Part shown: positions 28,998 through 37,948 of the stretch, piece after piece | Position numbering within the stretch: the stretch's first letter is position 1 | How the letters are laid out: every line of letters starts with the position of its first letter | NCBI RefSeq assembly: GCF_001904745.1 | Contig: NZ_MRCD01000005.1 | Location: 124,001-188,000, forward strand | From: Calothrix sp. HK-06 | Lineage (GTDB): Bacteria; Cyanobacteriota; Cyanobacteriia; Cyanobacteriales; Nostocaceae | Direction of reading: 5' to 3' | DNA length: 64,000 nucleotides | Notes under the pieces: model-generated | Databases searched by the model: none | Seen by the model: only the letters and a program-made list of their open reading frames with translations | What the model was told of the DNA's origin: nothing | Translations under genes and position numbers: made by a program

Positions 28998-29726
28998 ATG
29001 GTAGGCTCAGAACAACACCATGATGGTGCAAACAAGTTAGATGATGTACAAAATCTTGATAGCATACCATCACTAGAGACGCAAGTTCCCTGGAAAGTCA
29101 TTATAATTGGGTTAACGGTAGGAAGTGTTTTCGCTTCGGCACCTTTTGGTGTATCGTATTTACTCACCTTGCTAACCTCACCCCATAGGTTAATACCTTA
29201 CGTGGATACTAACAATGGTATCGAAATACAACGACCTCTAGATTGGGAAGTCCGTAAAATTAACAATAATTTTATTGGTGATGTGGTGCAGTTTATATCG
29301 CCAAAAGTCGAACGTGATAGTTTTCGCGAAGTAGTAACAATAAGCGTCGAAAAATTTCCTGGCACTTTCAAACAGTATACACAATCAGAAGTTCAGGATA
29401 TTAAACTCCACATCAAATCGGCAAGCATTACTATTAATCGTTATAGTACGCTTGCAGACAATAAAGCATTTGAGTTGGAATATACGGCAAAAGAGAGAAA
29501 TAAACTCACCAAGTACTGGAAGAAATCAACTTTGTATGATAAAAAAGTTTACAAAATAACTTATGCCGCCAATGTCGCTGATTACAAGAAGTATTTGCCG
29601 ACAGTGGAGCTTATGGCACAATCATTTGAAATTAAATCCACTGTTGTTGGCCCCTTTATTGTACTAACCCCGCACGCAAAGCACGCACAGCAGCTTGAGT
29701 ACGGTCGGCAACACAAAGTTTACTAA
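28998..29726 (+). CDS. PsbP-like membrane-anchored protein
   Basis: A 242-residue protein with one transmembrane helix near residues 33-58 (KVIIIGLTVGSVFASAPFG) and a lumenal or periplasmic domain resembling PsbP: VDTNNGIEIQRPLDWEVRKI, VVTISVEKFPGTFKQYT, ELEYTAKER, KVYKITYAA. PsbP relatives assist photosystem II or have other thylakoid roles; the exact role here is unknown. The last 24 codons lie antisense to the response-regulator gene (71-base overlap), and that tail (PHAKHAQQLEYGRQ) is probably not part of the ancestral protein. Confidence 0.7.
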   Translation: MVGSEQHHDGANKLDDVQNLDSIPSLETQVPWKVIIIGLTVGSVFASAPFGVSYLLTLLTSPHRLIPYVDTNNGIEIQRPLDWEVRKINNNFIGDVVQFISPKVERDSFREVVTISVEKFPGTFKQYTQSEVQDIKLHIKSASITINRYSTLADNKAFELEYTAKERNKLTKYWKKSTLYDKKVYKITYAANVADYKKYLPTVELMAQSFEIKSTVVGPFIVLTPHAKHAQQLEYGRQHKVY

Positions 29727-30369
29727 GAATACCGCGAACGTGAGTTTTGACGGTACCGACGGTTAGGTAAAGCTTGCCAGCAATTTCTGCATTATCGCAT
29801 CCTGCAACAATCAACTCTAGTACTTCTTTTTCCCTTTGAGTTAATGGGTAAGCTACTATTGTTTTCTCAATATCTGGGTCAATACCCTGAATTACAACTC
29901 GTTTACCGCTGTCGGAACTGCCATCTACATCTTGTCGTAATTGACGCAGCACAATATCAGCTATTACCGAGTCTATCCACGAAGTCCCATTAGCTGTAGT
30001 TTTTACTGCTTTGATTAAATTCTCGCTTTCAATATCCTTCATACAGTAAGAATCTGCTCCTGCTGCAAAAGCAGCCAAAACAGTATCCTCATTGTCCTGC
30101 ATCGTCAACATCAGTACTTTTGTATGATTATCGTCGTTTTCGGCTTGAAAATGTCTAAATAGACGTGTCAACTCAACACCATCCATATCAGGCAAACCGA
30201 TATCAATGGTCGCAACATCTGGCTTGAGCGTTTTCAGAAGCTGTAGCCCCTGCTTTGCATTGGCAGCTTCGCCCACTATCTCGATTTCGGTATCAGCCTT
30301 TAAAGCTGCCCTCAAACCCATTCTGGTAAGGTTGTGGTCTTCAATTATGAGAACCTTGACATCGCTCAT
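29656..30369 (-). CDS. NarL/FixJ-type response regulator
   Basis: A 237-residue two-component regulator. The receiver domain (1 to about 125) has VLIIEDHN, the phosphorylation Asp in ATIDIGLPDMDG and the conserved Lys in YCMKD. The C-terminal LuxR-type helix-turn-helix (about 175-235) reads LTQREKEVLELIVAGCDNAE ... TVGTVKTHVRGILSKL. No histidine kinase gene is adjacent, so the partner is elsewhere. AAGAGAC precedes the ATG. The C-terminal codons overlap the convergent PsbP-like gene. Confidence 0.92.
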   Translation of the reverse strand: MSDVKVLIIEDHNLTRMGLRAALKADTEIEIVGEAANAKQGLQLLKTLKPDVATIDIGLPDMDGVELTRLFRHFQAENDDNHTKVLMLTMQDNEDTVLAAFAAGADSYCMKDIESENLIKAVKTTANGTSWIDSVIADIVLRQLRQDVDGSSDSGKRVVIQGIDPDIEKTIVAYPLTQREKEVLELIVAGCDNAEIAGKLYLTVGTVKTHVRGILSKLCVADRTQAAVRALRAGLVQ

Positions 30370-30650
30370 GGCTGTCTCTTCTTTACCTAACTTTTTCTAA
30401 TGTAATTTAATTTAGCTATTTTAATCAAATCCTTATGTAAATAGAAAGGTGACAAATAACTTCATCTATCGCAAGCTGCAATATAAGCTGGCACACGAAT
30501 TTCCTGAGAGAGGTCTGAATACACATCTCACACTATAAAGCTAATTTTTACATCTTTCCGCAGAGAGATTATAGCAGCTAAATCGATTATTACATATAAG
30601 TATTTGTAATGTCTCATTATACGCCATGCCGATAGTCAAAAACAAAAAAT

Positions 30651-30673
30651 CCCGATATCTATCAGATATCGGG
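30651..30673 (-). terminator. Rho-independent terminator downstream of csbD-like gene
   Basis: Perfect 10-base stem CCCGATATCT/AGATATCGGG with a three-base loop. On the minus strand it is followed by ATTTTTTGTTTTT. It lies 71 bases beyond the CsbD stop. The rest of 30370-30744 shows nothing else. Confidence 0.85.
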
Positions 30674-30744
30674 ACTATATTACCTCACAAAACCTATGAC
30701 AACTAGAGGTGTAAAACTTAAAAGACTGAAAATTTGCTTGAAAA

Positions 30745-30927
30745 TTAGTTAAGAGTTTTCTTTACTTCATCCTTAAGGTTTTCTGCGGTGTGACGAACTT
30801 GCGCTTCGGCTTGTTTCGCTTTACCTTCAGCTTTATCATTAGGGTTGCCAGTAACTTCACCAACTACTTCTTGAATTTTGCCTTCGATATTTTTAGCTAC
30901 TGCTTCTACACGATTTTCAATGCTCAT
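30745..30927 (-). CDS. CsbD-family stress protein
   Basis: A 60-residue hydrophilic, highly charged protein of the CsbD family: MSIENRVEAVAKNIEGKIQE, VVGEVTGNPNDKAEGKAKQ, then AENLKDEVKK. These are small, helical general stress proteins of unclear mechanism. GGAG seven bases upstream supports the ATG at 30927 over a frame start at 30939. It is divergent from the GlsB gene across about 600 bases and grouped with two other stress-type genes. Confidence 0.85.
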   Translation of the reverse strand: MSIENRVEAVAKNIEGKIQEVVGEVTGNPNDKAEGKAKQAEAQVRHTAENLKDEVKKTLN

Positions 30928-30939
30928 AATTTTCTCCAA

Positions 30940-31534
30940 CTAAATAATACTAATTTTTTTGACTTAACTTTTTCATAGTTTGTTAACCAAACTTATATAT
31001 TTAGATTAATCGTTTTTATATTGTGGCACTTCTACCTTTAGGATATTATTAAACTTTTAACCTTTGTCCATCGTGTATAGTTTTAGTCATAATGTATTCA
31101 ACTTTAAGATGTTATTACTAAATCTTTGGTTATAGCAATTTAAGTTAATTCTTACTACACACGGCTAATTTTTTTATATCCAATGGTGGATAATTTTCAT
31201 TTGAAGAATATGGTATGTTAAGAAATATTGTCATTACTTATACACTTTATTTCTTTAGACATATATATTTTGACTTCATCCAGATTAACTCCCCTAACGC
31301 TTTTAATGTAAGAAAGCAAGATTAAAGTTCCTTCAAAAAGAATAAATTTAACATTTCTTTACAGCCTATTAAATGCTCATAGGCTATACGTCTGTAAGTA
31401 AATGATTAAACACAAGAAAGTATCGCAAGATTTTTGATATTATTTCGTTAGATAGAACAACATATTTTCAGTTTGGTTTTTAATGAGTATTAACAGAAAC
31501 ACTTAAAACTTTATTTCAAAAAGGAGACATTCAA
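30940..31534. other. Divergent intergenic region of the stress genes
   Basis: About 600 bases of AT-rich sequence between csbD-like and glsB-like genes, so it should contain both promoters. No specific operator, repeat or remnant could be recognised. Confidence 0.55.
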
Positions 31535-31813
31535 ATGGGCGGTATTATTGCATGGTTAGTATTAGGTTTAATTGCAGGCGCCTTAGCTAAAGCTTTTTAT
31601 CCAGGAAACCAAGGTGGCGGTATTTTCTCTACAATCGCATTAGGTATTTTAGGCGCCATGCTTGGTGGTTACTTAGGTCAAACATTGTTGGGAAGTAGTG
31701 GAGCAGCAGCAGCGTCAGTAGGAGCATTATCAATAGGAAGCATCATTTTTGCTGTAATTGGTGCAATGCTATTAATTTTCATATGGGGTTTGTTAACTCG
31801 CAGAACTGTCTAA
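31535..31813 (+). CDS. GlsB/YeaQ/YmgE-family stress membrane protein
   Basis: A 92-residue, very hydrophobic protein with three transmembrane segments and many small residues: IIAWLVLGLIAGALAKAF, GIFSTIALGILGAMLGGYLG and IIFAVIGAMLLIFIWGLL. This is the transglycosylase-associated (GlsB) family, induced by envelope or salt stress in other bacteria. AAAGGAGA nine bases upstream is a strong ribosome-binding site. Followed by the glycine-zipper stress protein. Confidence 0.88.
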   Translation: MGGIIAWLVLGLIAGALAKAFYPGNQGGGIFSTIALGILGAMLGGYLGQTLLGSSGAAAASVGALSIGSIIFAVIGAMLLIFIWGLLTRRTV

Positions 31814-31830
31814 ATAGTGCAGAGTAGAAA

Positions 31831-31880
31831 GTGCTGAGTGCTGAGTATAAGTTCAAAGTTAGCCACTCAGCACTCAACAC
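31831..31880. repeat. GTGCTGA heptamer repeats with hairpin
   Basis: GTGCTGAGTGCTGAGT and its inverse ACTCAGCACTCA form a hairpin between the two stress genes. Same heptamer family as at 41771 and inside recJ at 44528. Confidence 0.7.
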
Positions 31881-31901
31881 ATATTTGGAGGTATATAAAA
31901 T

Positions 31902-32825
31902 ATGCTATCTGGATTATCTGGAGAACAAAGAGCAGTAGGTGTATTTGCTCAACGTTCAGATGTAGAGCTTGCGGTTCGCGAATTAAAAAATGCCAACTTC
32001 CCAATGGATAAAGTATCTGTTATCACGCGCGATGCAGAACACATAGAAGAAATAGCAGGTATTGAAGTTAAAGAACATACCGATAATAAAGCAGAAGAAG
32101 GTGCCGTTACCGGAGCATTAACTGGTGGAGCATTAGGTGGTTTAACAGGTTTGCTCGTTGGTCTCGGTCTACTCGCAATTCCTGGTATTGGGCCAGTGAT
32201 GCTTGCAGGAGCAGGAGCAACAGCACTTGCTAGTACATTTGCTGGTGGAGCAATTGGTGCTGCTGCTGGGACTTTAGGTGGTGCCTTAGTAGGAATAGGA
32301 ATTCCTAAAGAACGGGCAGATGCCTATAGTGACTTGGTTTCTAAAGGTTATTATTTAATCATGATTAACGGCACACCAGAAGAAATGCATTTAGCTGAGA
32401 GAATTCTTTGTAACCGTGGTGTGCAAGAATGGGGAATTTATAACTTACCAACACCTCCAACCACTCGCAGCAAGTATGCTGTTGGTATTTTTAGAATGCG
32501 TCAAGAAGTAGAAGCAGCATTTGATGAACTCAAAGAAAATGGCTACGATATGAATCAAGTTTCTCTCGTTGCCAAAAATACAGGTCCTATCCAAGACATT
32601 TCTGGAATTAGTATTTGCACTCCCAAAGACGATTTCTCAGCATTAGAAATTCCTCGTAATGTCGCAAAAGAATATGAGTACAAAGTTACGCTTGGTGATT
32701 TTTTAGTATTCTTAGGTGGTACAGATATTCAACTTGCAGGCGCCAGAGACATATTAGAGCGCAACGGAATGCAAGATTTTGGTATTTACAGCCCGTCAGT
32801 TGTAAGTTTAACCAACAGCCATTAA
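31902..32825 (+). CDS. General stress protein with two YflT-like domains and glycine zipper
   Basis: A 307-residue protein. Two related alpha/beta domains (AVGVFAQRSDVELAVRELKN and AVGIFRMRQEVEAAFDELKE) flank a long Gly/Ala hydrophobic region (about 70-135: GALTGGALGGLTGLLVGLGL and on) that looks like a glycine-zipper membrane segment. The domain resembles the heat-induced YflT/GSP17M family. The layout recalls the low-temperature-induced Lti46 proteins of Anabaena, from memory. Role in membrane stress is likely, mechanism unknown. TTGGAGG precedes the ATG. Confidence 0.72.
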   Translation: MLSGLSGEQRAVGVFAQRSDVELAVRELKNANFPMDKVSVITRDAEHIEEIAGIEVKEHTDNKAEEGAVTGALTGGALGGLTGLLVGLGLLAIPGIGPVMLAGAGATALASTFAGGAIGAAAGTLGGALVGIGIPKERADAYSDLVSKGYYLIMINGTPEEMHLAERILCNRGVQEWGIYNLPTPPTTRSKYAVGIFRMRQEVEAAFDELKENGYDMNQVSLVAKNTGPIQDISGISICTPKDDFSALEIPRNVAKEYEYKVTLGDFLVFLGGTDIQLAGARDILERNGMQDFGIYSPSVVSLTNSH

Positions 32826-32965
32826 CAATCTGCTTCTAATAAGATCTAAATGCTCTAATCAAATAAAAAACTGTAGGGTTGCTTCAGCCATCTGGCTTTC
32901 TCTTGCCCCGTCCCAATCTTACAATAATATATATAGATAAACTAATTATTTTATACAAAACCCCT

Positions 32966-33376
32966 ATGACTGCTGACCCTAAATACAACGTCATCTATGA
33001 CGGCAACTGCAACCTGTGCGTCACCTTAGTACAACTATTAGAAAACCTAGACCAAGGAAAACTATTTAGTTACACCCCCATGCAAGACAGTCAAACCCTT
33101 ACACAATGGGAAATTACACCTCAAGACTGTGAAATGGGAATGATTTTAATAGACGCAAATACACCCACACGACGCTGGCAAGGTACGGGAGCAGCAGAAG
33201 AAATAGGGCGCCTTATGCCAATGGGCAGTATATTCGTAGATGCATACCGTGCGTTACCTGGTGTGAAATGGGCAGGAGATAAATTTTACGAACAAATCCG
33301 CGATAACCGCTATACAATTTTTGGCAAGCGCGATAGTACCTATAAATCTCAGTTTTGTACAGAATGCGGAAATTAA
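32966..33376 (+). CDS. DCC-family thiol-disulfide oxidoreductase-like protein (DUF393)
   Basis: A 136-residue DUF393 protein with the motif YDGNCNLCV near the N-terminus, the DxxCxxC thioredoxin-like pattern that names the family, and the usual GTGAAEEIGRLMP and YRALPGVKWAGDKFYEQIRD. A second pair of Cys lies at the C-terminus (CTECGN), which could bind metal or form a disulfide. The frame opens earlier at 32879, but homology starts at MTADPKYNVIYDG. Substrate unknown. Confidence 0.85.
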   Translation: MTADPKYNVIYDGNCNLCVTLVQLLENLDQGKLFSYTPMQDSQTLTQWEITPQDCEMGMILIDANTPTRRWQGTGAAEEIGRLMPMGSIFVDAYRALPGVKWAGDKFYEQIRDNRYTIFGKRDSTYKSQFCTECGN

Positions 33377-33591
33377 ATCACTTGTAAAAAAATTCAAAAT
33401 CATTCAGAGCTTTCAAGCGTGCAAAGTTAAGACGAGAATGGTAAGTCAACCGTAATTTCCATGTATCCCAAGAGCTTAATGGTGAATTTTTTATGAGTTT
33501 ACACGCGAATATAGGTGTAAGCACTGTGGCAAAATACTGTTACTTACATGTATATAAAGGTTTTGGTGGGCGGCGCCCACCTTACAGATTC

Positions 33592-35049
33592 CTAGATTTT
33601 TTCAAATGTAGCAATTTGGGTTTGCCAATTTTGAATTAACTTAGCTTTTGTAGTCTCATCAACAAAAGCATATTCTAAACTATTGCGCGCTAACTGCTTG
33701 GCCTCATCCCAAGTTATATCAGGATGTGATAATACAGCGCGTGTAAATTCTTCTGTGATATCACTGCCAAATATTCCCGCATCATCTGTATTTAACGAAA
33801 CGGGGATTCCCATCCGCATCCATTTTAAAAATGGGTGTTTTTCTAAAGGTAATTTTAACAGTAAATAATTACTAATAGGGCAAGCTTCTATCAATATTTT
33901 ACGGCGCCGCATTAAAGTAACTTCAGGGGCGTTGGGTTGCGGAGAAGCTTCTAAGTTAACACCATGTCCAATACGTTCGGCGCCCATTAATATAGAATCA
34001 CGAATATGCCAATCCCATTTGGTACGTTCACCTGAATGTATTGATAAGCGTACAGTTGGATATAGGCGCCGTAAAGTCGAAATATAATCTTCAACTGCTG
34101 ATGGTGCAGCTATTTCTTGACCTACTTGCACATCTTCGGAATATTCGTTACCAACTAAATTTATTCCAGCGATGGCATTTCCCACAGCATCGTTTGCTGC
34201 TGCTAGTTCAAACGCTATAGGTAATTGAGTAAATAATTTTTCGCTAGTGCGTCGAAACGACAGCATAAACCGCAATTCCACCCTTTCGTTTTCTGGTCGC
34301 TGTTGGTTTACACTTTGCACTGCTGCAAGTAAATTACTCATATGCTCGCGTGCTGCCGTTAAGTTTAATACTTTATATTCATCTGCTTTACTTGCACCAA
34401 CAGGAGTATTGGGAAACGGTGATAGCATAACTTCAACGTAACTCAAATTGTGGCGCCGTGCATTATTTACTGTTTCAGCCAACATTTCACGAATGATTTC
34501 TGGGTTTCCCGTTAGCGCATCACCACGAGCAAACACCGCGTTGAAAAATACGTTATTAGGGTTTGGCTCGTTGACTCCTATCATTTGAGAACTTAGATAC
34601 ATTGCGCGCTGTTTACGCTCAATTTCTGTACGTGGGTTAACAAGATTTGCAACAGCTACAGAAGTCGCGTTATTGTCTGGGTCTGGAGCAGTTTTTTCTA
34701 AAGGTACAGCGATAAATTTATATGCGTTTGCATCATCACTCTTCCAGCTTTGTTTTGGTACGCGAATAAAATAACGATATTGTTTTGACTGTGCAGCAAG
34801 TTCAAGTAAACGTTCGGGAGCGATGCTGCCACTTAGGTGTGTGTGTAGTTCTCCACCTTTGGGCATTTTTTGCAGGAACGTGCGTAGTTGTTTTGTATCA
34901 CGTTTTATATTGGCAAACTGTTTACTATATTCAGTTGAAACAGGTTGTTTACTCGTGGCAGTTTGTAATAAACTTCCGCCAAAGGCAATGCTACCAAATA
35001 TTCCTAACCCAAGTGCAAAAGCAATCAGGCGCCTGCAAAATTTTTTCAT
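33592..35049 (-). CDS. Exported adenosine deaminase-like protein
   Basis: A 485-residue amidohydrolase of the adenosine deaminase family. A signal peptide or anchor (MKKFCRRLIAFALGLGIFGS) suggests a place outside the cytoplasm, and the length is closer to secreted ADGF-type enzymes than to cytoplasmic Add. Metal and active-site motifs are all present: GGELHTHLSGS (HxH), LSIHSGE, RIGHGVNL, EACPISN and SLNTDDAGIF. It would deaminate adenosine or a related nucleoside, perhaps for purine scavenging. Two GTG codons lie upstream in frame (35061); the ATG at 35049 gives the better signal peptide. Confidence 0.88.
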   Translation of the reverse strand: MKKFCRRLIAFALGLGIFGSIAFGGSLLQTATSKQPVSTEYSKQFANIKRDTKQLRTFLQKMPKGGELHTHLSGSIAPERLLELAAQSKQYRYFIRVPKQSWKSDDANAYKFIAVPLEKTAPDPDNNATSVAVANLVNPRTEIERKQRAMYLSSQMIGVNEPNPNNVFFNAVFARGDALTGNPEIIREMLAETVNNARRHNLSYVEVMLSPFPNTPVGASKADEYKVLNLTAAREHMSNLLAAVQSVNQQRPENERVELRFMLSFRRTSEKLFTQLPIAFELAAANDAVGNAIAGINLVGNEYSEDVQVGQEIAAPSAVEDYISTLRRLYPTVRLSIHSGERTKWDWHIRDSILMGAERIGHGVNLEASPQPNAPEVTLMRRRKILIEACPISNYLLLKLPLEKHPFLKWMRMGIPVSLNTDDAGIFGSDITEEFTRAVLSHPDITWDEAKQLARNSLEYAFVDETTKAKLIQNWQTQIATFEKI

Positions 35050-35104
35050 TCCGCGCACCACTTCAAAATTGTCACATTAATCATACGTGATTATAACCAT
35101 AGTT

Positions 35105-35156
35105 GTAGAGATGTTATACGTAACGTCTCTATCCATAGGCAATGCAACGTCTCTAC
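35105..35156. repeat. GTAGAGATG / CGTCTCTAC repeat cluster
   Basis: Imperfect palindrome GTAGAGATGTTATACGTAACGTCTCTAT (35105-35132) with an additional GCAACGTCTCTAC arm (35144-35156). Member of the dispersed family at 25526, 42614, 47905 and 51836. Confidence 0.65.
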
Positions 35157-35375
35157 TCATGGGCGATGTTTGTCTGGCGCCGAACAAGTACACTTTTAAT
35201 ATTTACATTTGGCGAGGATTATTCGAGTCACAAATCTTATGTAAATTCTAATTTAAATATTGAAGCTAAAAGTATCTTAGTTGACAGTAATTTTATGTCA
35301 GTCTGCCAAAATCCGTAAAAATATACCTACAAACTGTAGCTATATATTACAGTTATTAACCTATTGGAGACATTT

Positions 35376-35535
35376 ATGAGTGAAAATTTGAGTGGTCAAA
35401 TGACCTGGAAAGTACCTGGTACTACCGATTGCTGTTTGCACCTTCGTTACAATGATACCGAAAGAAGGCGCCCTTACTGTTCCGTATCAAGCTGATTCAT
35501 CCACACAAACTGCAAATTCCGCTAAAAGCGTATAG
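35376..35535 (+). pseudogene. Possible frameshifted small gene
   Basis: An ATG preceded by TTGGAGA starts MSENLSGQMTWKVPGTTDCC and stops after 39 codons at 35495. The +1 frame is open from 35404 to 35535 and reads like protein: VCTFVTMIPKEGALTVPYQ, then ADSSTQTANSAKSV. A single frameshift near 35420-35460 would join the two into a peptide of about 53 residues. I do not recognise the family. It could also be chance. Confidence 0.35.
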
Positions 35536-35658
35536 TTCTTCACTAGCAATGTATACGGAATTAAACATTTTTTAATGTTAAGATATGTAAACGACTTTGG
35601 GAAGAGCTTGACCAAATGTCAAGGATATGATGGTGTAATCGTGAAAGAGGTATTAACT

Positions 35659-36195
35659 ATGACAACATCCGTACAGACCGCGCAGTATACGTTAGAGGCA
35701 TTAGCACAGCAATTTTTTGAGCAATCAGAAGGTAACTGGCACTCAGAGCGTCGTTACTACACCCTAAAGAGTGGACAAATAGAAGAAGTCGTTAGTCACA
35801 TAACAGTTAAATATTTAGAACGGGGCAACGAAGAATTGTTAGAGCTTGCCCAAATGCACGAATTAGAAGACCCAAACGCAATAATTTGTGGCAGCAGAAT
35901 TACATGGGAAAGTAACTACTCAGAACCAGGACGTAAACCCACCACAGGTTCAACAATATTTGGTATTCAAGGAAATATTTTGTATCGTGACCGTGGTTTT
36001 GCTACACCAAAGCCAGTCACAGCTATATACACTTTACGTGACCCCAAAACGCTGCATTTACGAACCGAGTACAACGGTTCTGCATTCGAGGAAGAAATTA
36101 AACTTATTGGTGCAAGCCATCGCACCCGCCAAACTATTATCTCGCGTGCAGGCGAAGAAATCATGATTGGACAGTATTTAGAAAGAAGAATTTAA
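35659..36195 (+). CDS. CpcS/CpeS-type phycobiliprotein lyase
   Basis: A 178-residue lipocalin-fold bilin lyase: LAQQFFEQSEGNWHSERRYY, ITVKYLERGNEEL, GSRITWESNY, TGSTIFGIQG, YRDRGFATPKPVTAIYTL and TEYNGSAFEEEIKL follow the CpcS/CpeS pattern. Members attach phycocyanobilin or related bilins to Cys82-type sites of phycobiliproteins, including the beta subunit encoded downstream. The frame opens at 35575, but AAAGAGG eight bases before 35659 and homology favour 35659. It is the nearest gene upstream of the cpc operon, with over 1 kb between, so it likely has its own promoter. The CpcS, CpcU or CpeS subtype is not resolved. Confidence 0.8.
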   Translation: MTTSVQTAQYTLEALAQQFFEQSEGNWHSERRYYTLKSGQIEEVVSHITVKYLERGNEELLELAQMHELEDPNAIICGSRITWESNYSEPGRKPTTGSTIFGIQGNILYRDRGFATPKPVTAIYTLRDPKTLHLRTEYNGSAFEEEIKLIGASHRTRQTIISRAGEEIMIGQYLERRI

Positions 36196-36198
36196 AAA

Positions 36199-36262
36199 AG
36201 TTAGGAGTTACGAGTTATGAGTTAGGAGTTATGAATTGTAATTCCTAGCTCTTAACTATTTA
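36199..36262. repeat. TTAGGAGTTA heptamer-type repeats
   Basis: Degenerate units such as TTAGGAGTTACGAGTTATGAG, with the inverse ATTCCTAGCTCTTAAC, just after the lyase gene. Related to the CTAACTC array at 41811. Confidence 0.6.
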
Positions 36263-36516
36263 AAGTTTTGTGCGGCGCCTGAATAAATTGTATCAATAAC
36301 TTCAGTATTAATCATATTTTTATTGCAAATAATAAATTTTTCCTTCTTCCTTTGCGACGAGCGTGTTCTTTATTTTTAAATTCAAAATTTTCTTTAATAA
36401 ACTTTTCAAACTAATAAACTGCCTCAAATTTGCACTGCGATAGTTCAAAGTAGATATCCCTCTTCTGTCACTCTCCGGTTTCTCCTATTATTCATATTTT
36501 CCTAACAGAAGGTATC

Positions 36517-36632
36517 AGGACTTACGCATGAAAACTTAGAAACCTGGAATATACGTTGATAGCATGTAATAAAAATGAAGATTTGTCTGCGACAATGAAT
36601 GCGTAGAAACCAGGTTTTTTAGCGTAAGTCCT
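36517..36632. mobile_element. MITE-like element with AGGACTTACGC inverted termini
   Basis: A 116-base element bounded by AGGACTTACGC at 36517 and GCGTAAGTCCT ending at 36632, with inner AGAAACCTGG and AGAAACCAGG arms also inverted. Such ends are, from memory, common on small non-autonomous elements of cyanobacteria. No open reading frame inside and no clear target duplication. Confidence 0.6.
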
Positions 36633-36836
36633 AAGTATATTAGGCAATGAGCGCGTTTGCTCATCTAATTTTTGACAAATTCCATGCTCTAAGCGAGTTT
36701 ATATGAAGAAAAAAGCCTGTAATCGCCTACTGTATAATAACTCTAGAATTCAGAAATGATAAAACTTTTCGGAGAGTGACACAAGAGGGATATACGGCGC
36801 CAATATTAGGACTGATAAAAATTAAATAACCATATA

Positions 36837-36970
36837 GAGTCAGATGGGCATCCTCGTCCTTCCTGATATAGGGATGCGTGTTCGACCTGGAGAGAAAACT
36901 GGCAACATTAACTCTTTGGAGCATAGGTGTGACTCCTCCATAAGGCTGAAACCCAAGCCTAGACTGACTA
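36837..36970 (+). ncRNA. Candidate structured RNA upstream of cpcB
   Basis: Within the 1.1 kb gap before cpcB, AGTCAG (36837-36842) can pair with CTGACT (36965-36970) to close a region with local stems GCATCC/GGATGC, GGAG/CTCC and AGGCT/AGCCT. The base composition is more GC-rich than the surroundings. It matches no riboswitch or RNA consensus I know. It could be part of a long cpc leader or a separate small RNA. The strand is inferred from the cpc operon. Confidence 0.35.
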
Positions 36971-37333
36971 TGAGCATTTACATGAAGTTATGTAACGGTT
37001 TGACTCGACATCATAATAATTTGTAACGAAATTTAGGGCAAAGGCATTGTATAAATTAAATTTGGAAGGGTAAAAAGCAGAACGAGGTTGACCAAAGTCT
37101 TGCTTATTCGTGCTTTTATGCTTTTCAGCCAAAGATAAAGTTTTGTTAAAAAGTTTTAATCTTTTGGCACAAGGACTACTAAACTGTATAACAGATGTCC
37201 TTTTTACCTTTCCGTGCTGCTATTGCAGCCTGACATCAGCCAAAAACTGAGTTTCTCAAGAGTGAGTGCTTAAGTTATTTCAGTTTTGAAGCAAAGTTAA
37301 AGTCGAAAATCAAGCAGATAGGAGATTGAATCG

Positions 37334-37852
37334 ATGTTAGATGCGTTTGCTAAAGTAGTATCCCAAGCTGATGCTCGCGGTGAGTACCTGAGCGGCTCAC
37401 AATTAGACGCTTTAATGAACATGGTTCGTGATGGCAACAAGCGCATGGACACTGTAAACCGTATCACCAGCAACGGTTCAGCAATTGTTGCTAACGCGGC
37501 TCGTGCATTGTTTGCAGAACAGCCTCAGCTAATCGCACCTGGTGGAAACGCTTACACCAACCGTCGTATGGCTGCTTGCTTACGCGACATGGAAATCATT
37601 TTGCGCTATGTAACCTACGCAATTTTCTCTGGCGACGCTAGTGTTCTCGATGACCGTTGTTTGAACGGTTTACGCGAAACCTACTTGGCTTTAGGAACCC
37701 CCGGAGCTTCAGTAGCAGTTGGCGTTCAAAAGATGAAAGAAGCAGCATTAGCAATTGCTGGCGACCCCAACAATATCACCAAAGGTGATTGCAGCGCATT
37801 GATGTCTGAAGTATCTAGCTACTTCGACCGTGCAGCATCTGCTGTATCATAA
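37334..37852 (+). CDS. cpcB: Phycocyanin beta subunit
   Basis: A 172-residue phycobiliprotein, the light-harvesting beta subunit of phycobilisome rods. Chromophore cysteines are Cys82 ([11 protein letters not shown]) and Cys153 (TKGDCSALM), so two bilins are expected. Asn72 in [10 protein letters not shown] is the residue methylated in beta subunits. [20 protein letters not shown] is typical of CpcB rather than PecB or CpeB. GGAGATTGAATCG precedes the ATG. First gene of a plus-strand operon running to cpcF; codon use is that of a highly expressed gene. Confidence 0.97.
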   Translation: MLDAFAKVVSQADARGEYLSGSQLDALMNMVRDGNKRMDTVNRITSNGSAIVANAARALFAEQPQLIAPGGNAYTNRRMAACLRDMEIILRYVTYAIFSGDASVLDDRCLNGLRETYLALGTPGASVAVGVQKMKEAALAIAGDPNNITKGDCSALMSEVSSYFDRAASAVS

Positions 37853-37948
37853 GCTGTAGTTCAACTACCGCACCGCAATCGCTGACATATAGTCAGTTCG
37901 ACATAAACTACTTTAAACAAAATTTTGTAAAAGGGAGATACTGGACCG

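Noticed and set aside
36844-37026. 60-codon frame upstream of cpcB
   Set aside because: Overlaps the candidate RNA structure, no ribosome-binding site, no recognisable protein pattern.
36400-37333. RcaC-type L box (paired TTGCACA) before the cpc operon
   Set aside because: Only one isolated TTGCAC was seen near 36430; the paired motif is absent.
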